This document shows, in pieces, positions 1 to 13,700 of a stretch of 64,000 nt of DNA. Below the pieces are notes generated by a model. It saw only the letters and a program-made list of their open reading frames with translations. It was not told the origin of the DNA and did no database searches. A program made the position numbers and the translations under genes. This DNA comes from Glandiceps talaboti. Taxonomy: Eukaryota; Hemichordata; Enteropneusta; Spengelidae. The stretch is from contig NC_135550.1 of NCBI RefSeq assembly GCF_964340395.1, positions 3,571,001-3,635,000 on the forward strand, given 5' to 3'. How positions within the stretch are numbered: the first letter of the stretch is position 1; every line of letters starts with the position of its first letter.

Positions 1-2
1 TG

Positions 3-140
3 TGGTTTGAATATGTGTTCAGGATGCTGAACACATTTAGGAGTGTACACAAGATGGATCTTTGGAGATTTATGGAGCCTGCTGTATTTACAGGGGGAGG
101 ACCAGAGGAAATCACACATGGTCTGTTAAGTAAAACATGA
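3..140 (+). CDS. 3'-terminal exon fragment of an unknown gene (partial)
   Basis: An open frame enters from the left edge and stays open for 45 codons to a TGA at 138-140. The peptide has a balanced composition (WFEYVFRML..., ending HGLLSKT) and reads like the C-terminus of a real protein rather than repeat translation. I do not recognise the family. A canonical AATAAA at 708-713 could serve as its polyadenylation signal. No splice acceptor can be seen because the exon begins outside the window. It could also be chance open frame, since 45 codons is short. Confidence 0.35.
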   Translation, partial: WFEYVFRMLNTFRSVHKMDLWRFMEPAVFTGGGPEEITHGLLSKT

Positions 141-373
141 CACTCCCCATGACAATTGCATACACTGAACTTTCATCACTATTCCCATTATATGTATACA
201 TACTAATTAAATACTTTTGAGTCTTGACCCTGTATTAGAAAGCAATATTTGTACATATCAAGTGACAAACATTAAAAGACTGGCTAGTTACCTTTCTCAT
301 GTAATCATACACAAAATATTTAGTATCGAAAACATGCTTTCCATGTTTGGCATACTCTGCCTGGTCTGGTCAC

Positions 374-604
374 TTATAAACGTTCCCCGATATCATTGTC
401 ATCATCATCATCATCACCTTCACCTTCAGTATTGCCATTATCAGTGCTATTCTCATCGGACTCACTGTCACTACTTGAGTCAGAACATGTATCACTGTCC
501 GTGTTCTCTATGACATTCAAAATATCATCATCATCATCATCATCATCATTACTGCTACCATCGCCATTATCATCATTTGAAAGGCTATACATATATTTCT
601 TCAA
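374..604. repeat. ATC/ATG trinucleotide-rich low-complexity tract
   Basis: Runs of CAT/ATC triplets (about 390-420 and 520-550) are separated by imperfect triplet-like sequence. The minus strand is open for 76 codons and reads as an Asp/Ser/Glu-rich acidic peptide; the plus strand reads as Ser-rich. The open frames follow from the triplet repeat. An acidic exon on the minus strand cannot be excluded, but no convincing splice sites support it. Confidence 0.5.
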
Positions 605-995
605 TAAAAGAGTGATAAACCAGTTACTATAGCTGTTAATTATATGTAGATATTATAACAACAACATTCACAGACAGTGTGAATGATAAGGTGAGATGGT
701 ACACTCAATAAAATGTATCGTTATATTAAACATTCAATATATGTATTTGTACTTTGGCATGTAAAGTACTCGTAAAAATAAATGTTGAGTGTTCATCTCA
801 CTTTTACATCTCAAAACAAAACAAATTGACAATCATGTAATCTTCAATTTGATCACAAAACTACGGATTGTAAATATGACCCTCACCCAAACATAAATGC
901 AAAAAATGACCCTCCCCAAGTACATGCAGTACCATTAGATGTGCTGACCTACATGTATATAATGATGCCATTTAACTTTTTAAGAACATATTTCA
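605..995. other. Unassigned AT-rich sequence
   Basis: No open frame or repeat of note. It contains AATAAA at 708-713 and CCCTC-rich motifs around 880-920 that resemble the motif array at 31.2 kb. Confidence 0.4.
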
Positions 996-1690
996 ACCCG
1001 TAAGTTATAAAGAATAGTTTCTGATACTTGCTGTCTTGTAAAGCATGGATTAAGTTATTGCTTGAAGGGTCTAAATAGCGTAAATATTGGCTATAAGAGT
1101 AAAAATGCTTCAGGGCTTCTAGAGGCAGACCCCCTCAGACCCCCCGCATGAGGTGGACATATCCCAGTCTCAAGCTCTTCCCCTCTACTGTCAAGATGCT
1201 ATCAAAGTATATTTCAAAAGTATTTCAACCCTATGTAGTTGTTTGTTACATGTTGGTGTTGTCTTGTAAGGCTTGGAAATTATTGTCTGAAAGGGTCTGA
1301 ATAGTCTCAAAATTGACTTTTCAGGGAAAAAAACGCCAGGGCTTCTAGGGGGGCCCCCTAGGACCCCCCCCCCCCATGAGGTATACACATCCCAGTCTCA
1401 AGATCTCTCCCCTACCTCTTACTGTCAAGATCCTATCGAACTATATTTCAAAAATATTTCAACCTTATGTAGTTGCTTTTTACATGTTGGTGCTGTCTTG
1501 TAAAGCTTGGAAATGATTTTCTAATGTCTAAAGAGTCTCAAAATTGACTTTTCAGAGTTAAAAACCTCCTGGGCTTCCCCCCTAGGACCCCCATGACAGC
1601 TGTACATATTCCCTTCTCAAGCTTTCCCCCTACCTTTCACTGTCAAGATTCTATTAAACTCCTTTTAAAATGTATTTACCCTGTGTAGTC
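996..1690. repeat. Diverged tandem repeat, ~240-bp unit, about 3 copies
   Basis: Three successive blocks share the same order of landmarks: 'tttcaaccc...tgtagtt', 'gtcttgtaa(a/g)g(c)', 'aagggtct(g/a)aatag', 'gggcttctag', a C-rich run, 'catgaggt', and 'cccagtctcaag'. The blocks start near 996, 1226 and 1464 and end near 1690. The copies differ by many substitutions and by the length of the C-run, so the duplication is old. No coding potential. Confidence 0.7.
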
Positions 1691-2200
1691 AATAATTATA
1701 ATTATGATAGTGCTAACCCGGGATCTTATAATGTAGATGCAAGACAGTCAAGCAGTCCACACTGTGTCACGATTAAAAAATACCTGTCACTCATGCGAAT
1801 ATCATATAGGGGGGGGGGGGGGGTCATCATGTTTTAGAATTAAGTGATAGGGGGGGGTCAGCCTGTTTTGGGTTTTACAGATAGGTCAGTGACTTTTTGT
1901 CGGCCCGATTTAAGAATCCACCCCCCCCCCCCCCCCAGGCTGGAGAAACTGACCGGTCCCTAAAATCGTTATTCCTAGCACGGGCGCTTTGAATTGATGG
2001 TTCACTAAAGTGACTGTACTTACACTGACTCCTTGCTAAAATGTCTCATATCTTTATTGTACGCTGGTTTAACTTTGGATAAAAATGTGCCCTGTTAAAA
2101 AGTGTAACTTTTTTGCAGTGTCGCGAATTAAAATATTCTTTGTGCTGGAAAGTGCAAAAGAAGTGCGCACATTCACTGTGCATTTTCCGCAAGTAACAGT
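1691..2200. other. Non-genic sequence with long G and C homopolymer runs
   Basis: Holds G runs near 1809-1823 and 1850-1857 and a C run near 1920-1936, about 100 bp apart and complementary to each other. No gene seen. The 47-bp array begins at its right end. Confidence 0.5.
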
Positions 2201-3990
2201 AGTGGCAATGTACAATTCAATGTCTCTATTACATACACTGATTTCAAAGTGGCAATGTACAGTTCAATGTCTCTATTACATACACTAGTTTCAAAGTGGC
2301 AATGTACAATTCAATGTCTATATTACATACACTGATTTCAAAGTGGCAATGTACAGTTCAATGTCTCTATTACATACACTGATTTCAAAGTGGCAATGTA
2401 CAGTTCAATGTCTCTATTACATACACTAGTTTCAAAGTGGCAATGTACAATTCAATGTCTCTATTACATACACTGGTTTAAAAGTGGCAATGTACAGTTC
2501 AATGTCTCTATTACATACACTGGTTTCAAAGTGGCAATGTACAGTTCAATGTCTATATTACATACACTGGTTTCAAAGTGGCAATGTACAGTTCAGTGTC
2601 TCTATTACATAAACTGGTTTCAAAGTGGCAATGTACAGTTCAATGTCTCTATTACATACACTGGTTTCAAAGTGGCAATGTACAATTCAATGTCTCTATT
2701 ACATACACTGGTTTCAAAGTGGCAATGTACAATTCAAATATGTCTCTATTACATACACTGGTTTCAAAGTGGCAATGTACAGTTCAATGTCTATTACATA
2801 CACTAGTTTCAAAGTGGCAATGTACAGTTCAATGTCTCTATTGCATACACTAGTTTCAAAGTGGCAATGTACAGTTCAATGTCTCTATTACATACACTGG
2901 TTTCAAAGTGGCAATGTACAATTCAATGTCTCTATTACATACACTGGTTTCAAAGTGGCAATGTACAGTTCAATGTCTCTATTACATACACTGGTTTCAA
3001 AGTGGCAATGTACAGTTCAATGTCTATATTACATACACTGGTTTCAAAGTGGCAATGTACAGTTCAATGTCTCTATTACATACACTGGTTTCAAAGTGGC
3101 AATGTACAGTTCAATGTCTCTATTACATACACTGGTTTCAAAGTGGCAATGTACAGTTCAATGTCTCTATTACATACACTGGTTTCAAAGTGGCAATGTA
3201 CAGTTCAATGTCTCTATTGCATACACTGGTTTCAAAGTGGCAATGTACAGTTCAATGTCTCTATTACATACACTGGTTTCAAAGTGGCAATGTACAGTTC
3301 AATGTCTCTATTACATACACTGGTTTCAAAGTGGCAATGTACAGTTCAATGTCTCTATTACATACACTGGTTTCAAAGTGGCAATGTACAGTTCAATGTC
3401 TCTATTACATACACTGGTTTCAAAGTGGCAATGTACAGTTCAATGTCTCTATTACATACACTGGTTTCAAAGTGGCAATGTACAGTTCAATGTCTCTATT
3501 ACATACACTGGTTTCAAAGTGGCAATGTACAGTTCAATGTCTCTATTGCATACACTGGTTTCAAAGTGGCAATGTACAGTTCAATGTCTCTATTACATAC
3601 ACTGGTTTCAAAGTGGCAATGTACAATTCAATGTCTCTATTGCATACACTGGTTTCAAAGTGGCAATGTACAGTTCAATGTCTCTATTACATACACTGGT
3701 TTCAAAGTGGCAATGTACAATTCAATGTCTCTAATTGCATACACTGGTTTCAAAGTGGCAATGTACAATTCAATGTCTCTATTACATACACTGGTTTCAA
3801 AGTGGCAATGTACAGTTCAATGTCTCTATTTGCATACACTGGTTTCAAAGTGGCAATGTACAGTTCAATGTCTCTATTACATACACTGGTTTCAAAGTGG
3901 CAATGTACAGTTCAATGTCTCTATTACATACACTGGTTTCAAATTGGCAATGTACAGTTCAATGTCTCTATTGCATACACTGTTTCAATG
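2201..3990. repeat. 47-bp minisatellite, about 38 copies
   Basis: The unit runs from 'tacatacactggtttcaaag' through 'tggcaatgtacagttcaatg' to 'tctctat'. Adjacent copies are 47 bp apart (for example 2578/2625 and 2861/2908). Copies differ at a few fixed positions (ggttt/agttt, cagtt/caatt, tctct/tctat, ttaca/ttgca) and by rare 1-4 bp indels. Because 47 is not a multiple of three and the unit lacks plus-strand stops in every frame, long spurious open frames appear in all three frames. Nothing suggests translation. Confidence 0.95.
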
Positions 3991-4713
3991 ATCGTCAATG
4001 GATTTAGAAGCTGCTAGAACGTGTCAAGATATCTGCTTTCGAAATAGAGGGCGTCCTTTGTTTTTCGTTGACCGTAAACTTAAAAAACAATGTGGATACC
4101 TGTTTTCTATACCTGATTTGAGTAACAGCACTAACAAATTATCTGAACTTTTCACACAATTACATATTCTGGTTATCTTTTAACTTCATAAGCTATAAAT
4201 ATTTGTGTTTGGTTTGATTGTAACGTACCTGATGAAAGCATAGATTACTGCACTATTTTCTACTCGCCACTATAGCACTCGTAATAAAGACAATCATGGC
4301 AATAACGTTATCCCAAAAATGAACTCAGAAATGGCAAAATTTTGCAATTTCTCTACAGCACAATGGTATTGTATTTTGGAACATTTTATCTCTTGGTTTC
4401 AGAGAGTGATTTTCGGTACTCACTTCATAGGAATTACTTTTTACAATATAAGTTATGAGTAATGTCTGAATCTTACTTATTTGTAGTGTAAAATTTTGTC
4501 TACAGTATACTGCCCTAAGTAAAACTAAATAAATTCAATTGTACAAATGTTACACTGTCAGTATCCTAGGAGACGGACTTGACTAGCTTTACTATTTTTC
4601 GTTCTCCCTTTACCATTTTACCTTTGTAACGCAATCAGCCAAAGAGCACACATAAAGACTGTTTTTAACTCTTTATTAATACCTTTTCATACAAATGTTC
4701 GACGAGCGAAATA
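3991..4713. other. Unique spacer between two satellite arrays
   Basis: AT-rich, non-repetitive. A 61-codon frame (3998-4183) has no recognisable similarity. No promoter, RNA or mobile-element signature seen. Confidence 0.4.
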
Positions 4714-7700
4714 GGCCAATAGCTGGATGGTTAACAAAATATAATACTATACTGGCCAATAGCTGGACGGTTAACAAAATATAATACTATACTGGCCAAT
4801 TGCTGGACGGTTAACAAAATATAATACTATACTGACCTATAGCTGGACGGTTAACACAATATAATACTATACTGGCCAATAGCTGGATGGTTAACAAAAT
4901 ATAATACTATACTGGTCAATAGCTGGATGGTTAACAAAATATAATACTATACTGGTCAATAGCTGGATGGTTAACAAAATATAATACTCTACTGGCCAAT
5001 AGCTGGATGGTTAACAAAATATAATACTATACTGGCCAATAGCTGGATGGTTAACAAAATATAATACTATACTGGCCAATAGCTGGATGGTTAACAAAAT
5101 ATAATACTATACTGGTCAATAGCTGGACGGTTAACAAAAAATAATACTATACTGGCCAATAGCTGGATGGTTAACAAAATATAATACTATACTGGCCAAT
5201 AGCTGGACGGTTAACAAAAAATAATACTATACTGGCCAATAGCTGGATGGTTAACAAAATATAATACTATACTGGTCAATAGCTGGATGGTTAACAAAAT
5301 ATAATACTATACTGGCCAATAGCTGGATGGTTAACAAAATATAATACTCTACTGGCCAATAGCTGGACGGTTAACAAAATATAATACTTTACTGGTCAAT
5401 AGCTGGATGGTTAACAAATTATAATACTATACTGGTCAATAGCTGGACGGTTAACAAAATATAATACTATACTGACCTATAGCTGGACGGTTAACAAAAT
5501 ATAATACTATACTGACCTATAGCTGGATGGTTAACACAATATAATACTTTACTGGTCAATAGCTGGATGGTTAACAAAATATAATACTATACTGGTCAAT
5601 AGCTGGACGGTTAACAAAATATAATACAATACTGGCCAATAGCTGGACGGTTAACAAAATATAATACTATACTGGTCAATAGCTGGATGGTTAACAAAAT
5701 ATAATACTCTACTGGTCAATAGCTGGATGGTTAACAAAATATAATACTATACTGGTCAATAGCTGGATGGTTAACAAAATATAATACTATACTGACCTAT
5801 AGCTGGATGGTTAACAAAATATAATACTTTACTGGTCAATAGCTGGACGGTTAACAAAATATAATACTCTACTGGCCAATAGCTGGATAGTTAACAAAAT
5901 AAAATACTATACTGGCCAATAGCTGGACGGTTAACAAAATATAATACTCTACTGGTCAATAGCTGGATGGTTAACAAAATATAATACTATACTGGTCAAT
6001 AGCTGGACGGTTAACAAAATATAATACTATACTGGTCAATAGCTGGATGGTTAACAAAATATAATACTATACTGGTCAATAGCTGGACGGTTAACAAAAT
6101 ATAATACTCTACTGGTCAATAGCTGGATGGTTAACAAAATATAATACTATACTGGTCAATAGCTGGACGGTTAACAAAATATAATACTATACTGGTCAAT
6201 AGCTGGATGGTTAACAAAATATAATACTATACTGGTCAATAGCTGGATGGTTAACAAAATATAATACTCTACTGGTCAATAGCTTGATGGTTAACAAAAT
6301 ATAATACTATACTGGCCAATAGCTGGATAGTTAACAAAATATAATACTCTACTGGCCAATAGCTGGATGGTTAACAAAATATAATACTATACTGGCCAAT
6401 AGCTGGATGGTTAACAAAATATAATACTATACTGACCTATAGCTGGACAGTTAACAAAATATAATACTTTACTGGTCAATAGCTGGATGGTTAACAAAAT
6501 ATAATACTATACTGGCCAATAGCTGGATGGTTAACAAAATATAATACTTTACTGGTCAATAGCTGGATGGTTAACAAAATATAATACTATACTGGCCAAT
6601 AGCTGGACAGTTAACAAAATATAATACTTTACTGGTCAATAGCTGGATGGTTAACAAAATATAATACTATACTGGCCAATAGCTGGATGGTTAACAAAAT
6701 ATAATACTTTACTGGTCAATAGCTGGATGGTTAACAAAATATAATACTATACTGGCCAATAGCTGGATGGTTAACAAAATATAATACTATACTGGTCAAT
6801 AGCTGGATGGTTAAAAAAATATAATACTATACTGACCTATAGCTGGACGGTTAACAAAATATAATACTCTACTGGTCAATAGCTGGACGGTTAATAAAAT
6901 ATAATACTTTACTGGCCAATAGCTGGATGGTTAACAAAATATAATACTATACTGGCCAATAGCTGGATGGTTAACAACATATAATACTTTACTGGCCAAT
7001 AGCTGGATGGTTAACAAAATATAATACTATACTGGTCAATAGCTGGATGGTTAACAAAATATAATACTATACTGACCTATAGCTGGACGGTTAACACAAT
7101 ATAATACTATACTGGCCAATAGCTGGATGGTTAACAAAATATAATACTATACTGGCCAATAGCTGGACGGTTAACACAATATAATACTATACTGGTCAAT
7201 AGCTGGATGGTTAACAAAATATAATACTATACTGGCCAATAGCTGGATGGTTAACACAATATAATACTTTACTGGTCAATAGCTGGATGGTTAACAAAAT
7301 ATAATACTATACTGGTCAATAGCTGGATGGTTAACAAAATATAATACTATACTGGTCAATAGCTGGATGGTTAACAAAATATAATACTATACTGGTCAAT
7401 AGCTGGATGGTTAACAAAATATAATACTATACTGGCCAATAGCTGGACGGTTAACAAAATATAATACTCTACTGGTCAATAGCTGGACGGTTAACAAAAT
7501 ATAATACAATACTGGCCAATAGCTGGACGGTTAACAAAATATAATACTATACTGGTCAATAGCTGGATGGTTAACAAAATATAATACTATACTGGCCAAT
7601 AGCTGGATGGTTAACAAAATATAATACTCTACTGGTCAATAGCTGGATGGTTAACAAAATATAATACTATACTGGTCAATAGCTGGATGGTTAACAAAAT

Positions 7701-10700
7701 ATAATACTATACTGACCTATAGCTGGATGGTTAACAAAATATAATACTTTACTGGTCATTAGCTGGATGGTTAACAAAATATAATACTCTACTGGCCAAT
7801 AGCTGGATAGTTAACAAAATAAAATACTATACTGGCCAATAGCTGGACGGTTAACAAAATATAATACTCTACTGGTCAATAGCTGGATGGTTAACAAAAT
7901 ATAATACTATACTGGTCAATAGCTGGACGGTTAACAAAATATAATACTATACTGGTCAATAGCTGGATGGTTAACAAAATATAATACTATACTGGTCAAT
8001 AGCTGGATGGTTAACAAAATATAATACTCTACTGGTCAATAGCTTGATGGTTAACAAAATAAAATACTATACTGGTCAATAGCTGGATGGTTAACAAAAT
8101 ATAATACTATACTGGTCAATAGCTGGATGGTTAACAAAATATAATACTCTACTGGTCAATAGCTTGATGGTTAACAAAATATAATACTATACTGGCCAAT
8201 AGCTGGATAGTTAACAAAATATAATACTCTACTGGCCAATAGCTGGATGGTTAACAAAATATAATACTATACTGGCCAATAGCTGGATGGTTAACAAAAT
8301 ATAATACTATACTGGCCAATAGCTGGATGGTTAACAAAATATAATACTCTACTGGTCAATAGCTGGATGGTTAACAAAATATAATACTATACTGACCTAT
8401 AGCTGGATAGTTAACAAAATATAATACTCTACTGGACAATAGCTGGATGGTTAACAAAATATAATACTATACTGGCCAATAGCTGGATGGTTAACAAAAT
8501 ATAATACTTTACTGGTCAATAGCTGGATGGTTAACAAAATATAATACTATACTGGCCAATAGCTGGACAGTTAACAAAATATAATACTTTACTGGTCAAT
8601 AGCTGGATGGTTAACAAAATATAATACTATACTGGCCAATAGCTGGATGGTTAACAAAATATAATACTTTACTGGTCAATAGCTGGATGGTTAACAAAAT
8701 ATAATACTATACTGGCCAATAGCTGGATGGTTAACAAAATATAATACTATGCTGGTCAATAGCTGGATGGTTAAAAAAATATAATACTATACTGACCTAT
8801 AGCTGGACGGTTAACAAAATATAATACTCTACTGGTCAATAGCTGGACGGTTAATAAAATATAATACTTTACTGGCCAATAGCTGGATGGTTAACAAAAT
8901 ATAATACTATACTGGCCAATAGCTGGATGGTTAACAACATATAATACTTTACTGGCCAATAGCTGGATGGTTAACAAAATATAATACTATACTGGTCAAT
9001 AGCTGGATGGTTAACAAAATATAATACTATACTGACCTATAGCTGGACGGTTAACACAATATAATACTATACTGGCCAATAGCTGGATGGTTAACAAAAT
9101 ATAATACTATACTGGCCAATAGCTGGACGGTTAACACAATATAATACTATACTGGTCAATAGCTGGATGGTTAACAAAATATAATACTATACTGGCCAAT
9201 AGCTGGATGGTTAACAAAATATAATACTATACTGGCCAATAGCTGGATGGTTAACAAAATATAATACTATACTGACCTATAGCTGGACGGTTAACAAAAT
9301 ATAATACTATACTGGCCAATAGCTGGATGGTTAACACAATATAATACTATACTGGTCAATAGCTGGATGGTTAACAAAATATAATACTATACTGACCTAT
9401 AGCTGGATGGTTAACAAAATATAATACTATACTGGTCAATAGCTGGATGGTTAACAAAATATAATACTCTACTGGTCAATAGCTGGATGGTTAACAACAT
9501 ATAATACTATACTGGCCAATAGCTGGATGGTTAACAAAATATAATACTATACTGACCTATAGCTGGACGGTTAACAAAATATAATACTCTACTGGTCAAT
9601 AGCTGGATGGTTAACAACATATAATACTATACTGGCCAATAGCTGGATGGTTAACAAAATATAATACTATACTGGTCAATAGCTGGATGGCTAACAAAAT
9701 ATAATACTATACTGGTCAATAGCTGGATGGTTAACAAAATATAATACTATACTGGCCAATAGCTGGATGGTTAACAAAATATAATACTATACTGGTCAAT
9801 AGCTGGATGGTTAACAAAATATAATACTATACTGGCCAATAGCTGGATGGTTAACAAAATATAATACTATACTGGTCAATAGCTGGACGGTTAACAAAAT
9901 ATAATAGTATACTGACCTATAGCTGGACGGATAACAAAATATAATACTATACTGACCTATAGCTGGACGGTTAACAAAATATAATACTCTACTGGTCAAT
10001 AGCTGGATGGTTAACAACATATAATACTATACTGGCCAATAGCTGGATGGTTAATAAAATATAATACTATACTGGTCAATAGCTGGATGGCTATCAAAAT
10101 ATAATACTATACTGGTCAATAGCTGGATGGTTAACAAAATATAATACTATACTGGCCAATAGCTGGATGGTTAACAAAATATAATACTATACTGGTCAAT
10201 AGCTGGATGGTTAACAAAATATAATACTATACTGGCCAATAGCTGGATGGTTAACAAAATATAATACTATACTGGTCAATAGCTGGATGGTTAACAAAAT
10301 ATAATACTCTACTGGTCAATAGCTGGATGGTTAACAAAATATAATACTATACTGGTCAATAGCTGGATGGTTAACAAAATATAATACTATACTGGCCAAT
10401 AGCTGGACGGTTAACAAAATATAATACTCTACTTGGCCAATAGCTGGACGGTTAACAAAATATAATACTATACTGGTCAATAGCTGGATGGTTAACAAAA
10501 TATAATACTATACTGGTCAATAGCTGGATGGTTAACAAAATATAATACTTTACTGGCCAATAGCTGGATGGTTAACAAAATATAATACTATACTGGTCAA
10601 TAGCTGGATGGTTAACAAAATATAATACTATACTGGCCAATAGCTGGACGGTTAACAAAATATAATACTCTACTGACCTATAGCTGGATGGTTAACACAA

Positions 10701-13700
10701 TATAATAATCTACTGGCCAATAGCTGGATGGTTAACAAAATATAATACTATACTGGCCAATAGCTGGACGGTTAACAAAATATGATACTCTACTGGCCAA
10801 TAGCTGGATGGTTAACAAAATATAATACTATACTGGCCAATAGCTGGACGGTTAACAAAATATAATACTATACTGGCCAATAGCTGGATGGTTAACAAAA
10901 TATAATACTATACTGGTCAATAGCTGGACGGTTAACAAAATAAAATACTCTACTGGCCAATAGCTGGATAGTTAACAAAATATAATACTATACTGGCCAA
11001 TAGCTGGATGGTTAACAAAATATAATACTATACTGGTCAATAGCTGGATGGTTAACAAAATATAATACTATAGCTGGTCAATAGCTGGACGGTTAACAAA
11101 ATATAATAGTATACTGACCTATAGCTGGATGGTTAACAAAATATAATACTATACTGACCTATAGCTGGATGGTTAACAAAATATAATACTCTACTGGTCA
11201 ATAGCTGGATGGTTAACAACATATAATACTATACTGGCCAATAGCTGGATGGTTAACAAAATATAATACTATACTGACCTATAGCTGGACGGTTAACAAA
11301 ATATAATACTCTACTGGTCAATAGCTGGATGGTTAACAACATATAATACTATACTGGCCAATAGCTGGATGGTTAATAAAATATAATACTATACTGGTCA
11401 ATAGCTGGATGGCTATCAAAATATAATACTATACTGGTCAATAGCTGGATGGTTAACAAAATATAATACTATACTGGCCAATAGCTGGATGGTTAACAAA
11501 ATATAATACTATACTGGTCAATAGCTGGATGGTTAACAAAATATAATACTATACTGGCCAATAGCTGGATGGTTAACAAAATATAATACTATACTGGTCA
11601 ATAGCTGGATGGTTAACAAAATATAATACTCTACTGGTCAATAGCTGGATGGTTAACAAAATATAATACTATACTGGTCAATAGCTGGATGGTTAACAAA
11701 ATATAATACTATACTGGCCAATAGCTGGACGGTTAACAAAATATAATACTCTACTTGGCCAATAACTGGACGGTTAACAAAATATAATACTATACTGGTC
11801 AATAGCTGGATGGTTAACAAAATATAATACTATACTGGTCAATAGCTGGATGGTTAACAAAATATAATACTTTACTGGCCAATAGCTGGATGGTTAACAA
11901 AATATAATACTATACTGGTCAATAGCTGGATGGTTAACAAAATATAATACTATACTGGCCAATAGCTGGACGGTTAACAAAATATAATACTCTACTGACC
12001 TATAGCTGGATGGTTAACACAATATAATAATCTACTGGCCAATAGCTGGATGGTTAACAAAATATAATACTATACTGGCCAATAGCTGGACGGTTAACAA
12101 AATATGATACTCTACTGGCCAATAGCTGGATGGTTAACAAAATATAATACTATACTGGCCAATAGCTGGACGGTTAACAAAATATAATACTATACTGGCC
12201 AATAGCTGGATGGTTAACAAAATATAATACTATACTGGTCAATAGCTGGACGGTTAACAAAATAAAATACTCTACTGGCCAATAGCTGGATAGTTAACAA
12301 AATATAATACTATACTGGCCAATAGCTGGATGGTTAACAAAATATAATACTATACTGGTCAATAGCTGGATGGTTAACAAAATATAATACTATAGCTGGT
12401 CAATAGCTGGACGGTTAACAAAATATAATAGTATACTGACCTATAGCTGGATGGTTAACAAAATATAATACTATACTGACCTATAGCTGGATGGTTAACA
12501 AAATATAATACTATACTGACCTATAGCTGGACGGTTAACAAAATATAATACTGTACTGGTCAATAGCTGGATGGTTAACAAAATATAATACTATACTGAC
12601 CTATAGCTGGATGGTTAACAAAATATAATACTATACTGGTCAATAGCTGTACGGTTAACAAAATATAATACTATACTGGTCAATAGCTGGATGGTTAACA
12701 AAATATAATACTCTACTGGTCAATAGCTGGATGGTTAACAACATATAATACTATACTGGCCAATAGCTGGATGGTTAACAAAATATAATACTATACTGAC
12801 CTATAGCTGGACGGTTAACAAAATATAATACTATACTGACCTATAGCTGGACGGTTAACAAAATATAATACTGTACTGGTCAATAGCTGGATGGTTAACA
12901 AAATATAATACTATACTGACCTATAGCTGGATGGTTAACAAAATATAATACTATACTGGCCAATAGCTGGATGGTTAACAAAATATAATACTATACTGGT
13001 CAATAGCTGGATGGTTAACAAAATATAATACTATACTGACCTATAGCTGGATGGTTAACAAAATATAATACTATACTGGCCAATAGCTGGACGGTTAACA
13101 AAATATAATACTATACTGACCTATAGCTGGACGGTTAACAAAATATAATGCTCTACTGGTCAATAGCTGGATGGTTAACAACATATAATACTATACTGGC
13201 CAATAGCTGGATGGTTAACAAAATATAATACTATACTGGTCAATAGCTGGATGGCTAACAAAATATAATACTATACTGGTCAATAGCTGGATGGTTAACA
13301 AAATATAATACTATACTGGCCAATAGCTGGATGGTTAACAAAATATAATACTATACTGGTCAATAGCTGGATGGTTAACAAAATATAATACTATACTGGC
13401 CAATAGCTGGATGGTTAACAAAATATAATACTATACTGGTCAATAGCTGGATGGTTAACAAAATATAATACTCTACTGGCCAATAGCTGGACGGTTAACA
13501 AAATATAATACTTTACTGGTCAATAGCTGGATGGATAACATAATAAAATACTATACTGACCAATAGCTGGATGGTTAACACAATATAATAATCTACTGGC
13601 CAATAGCTGGATGGTTAACAAAATATAATACTATACTGGCCAATAGCTGGACGGTTAACAAAATATAATACTCTACTGGCCAATAGCTTGATGGTTAACA

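Noticed and set aside
2390-4017. Long overlapping open frames (up to 376 codons) in the 47-bp array
   Set aside because: They exist in all three plus frames and are pure translations of the tandem unit; no start context, splice sites or independent domain.
9811-10020. 69-codon minus-strand frame in the 40-bp satellite
   Set aside because: Repeat translation produced by variants that remove a stop; neighbouring units are closed.
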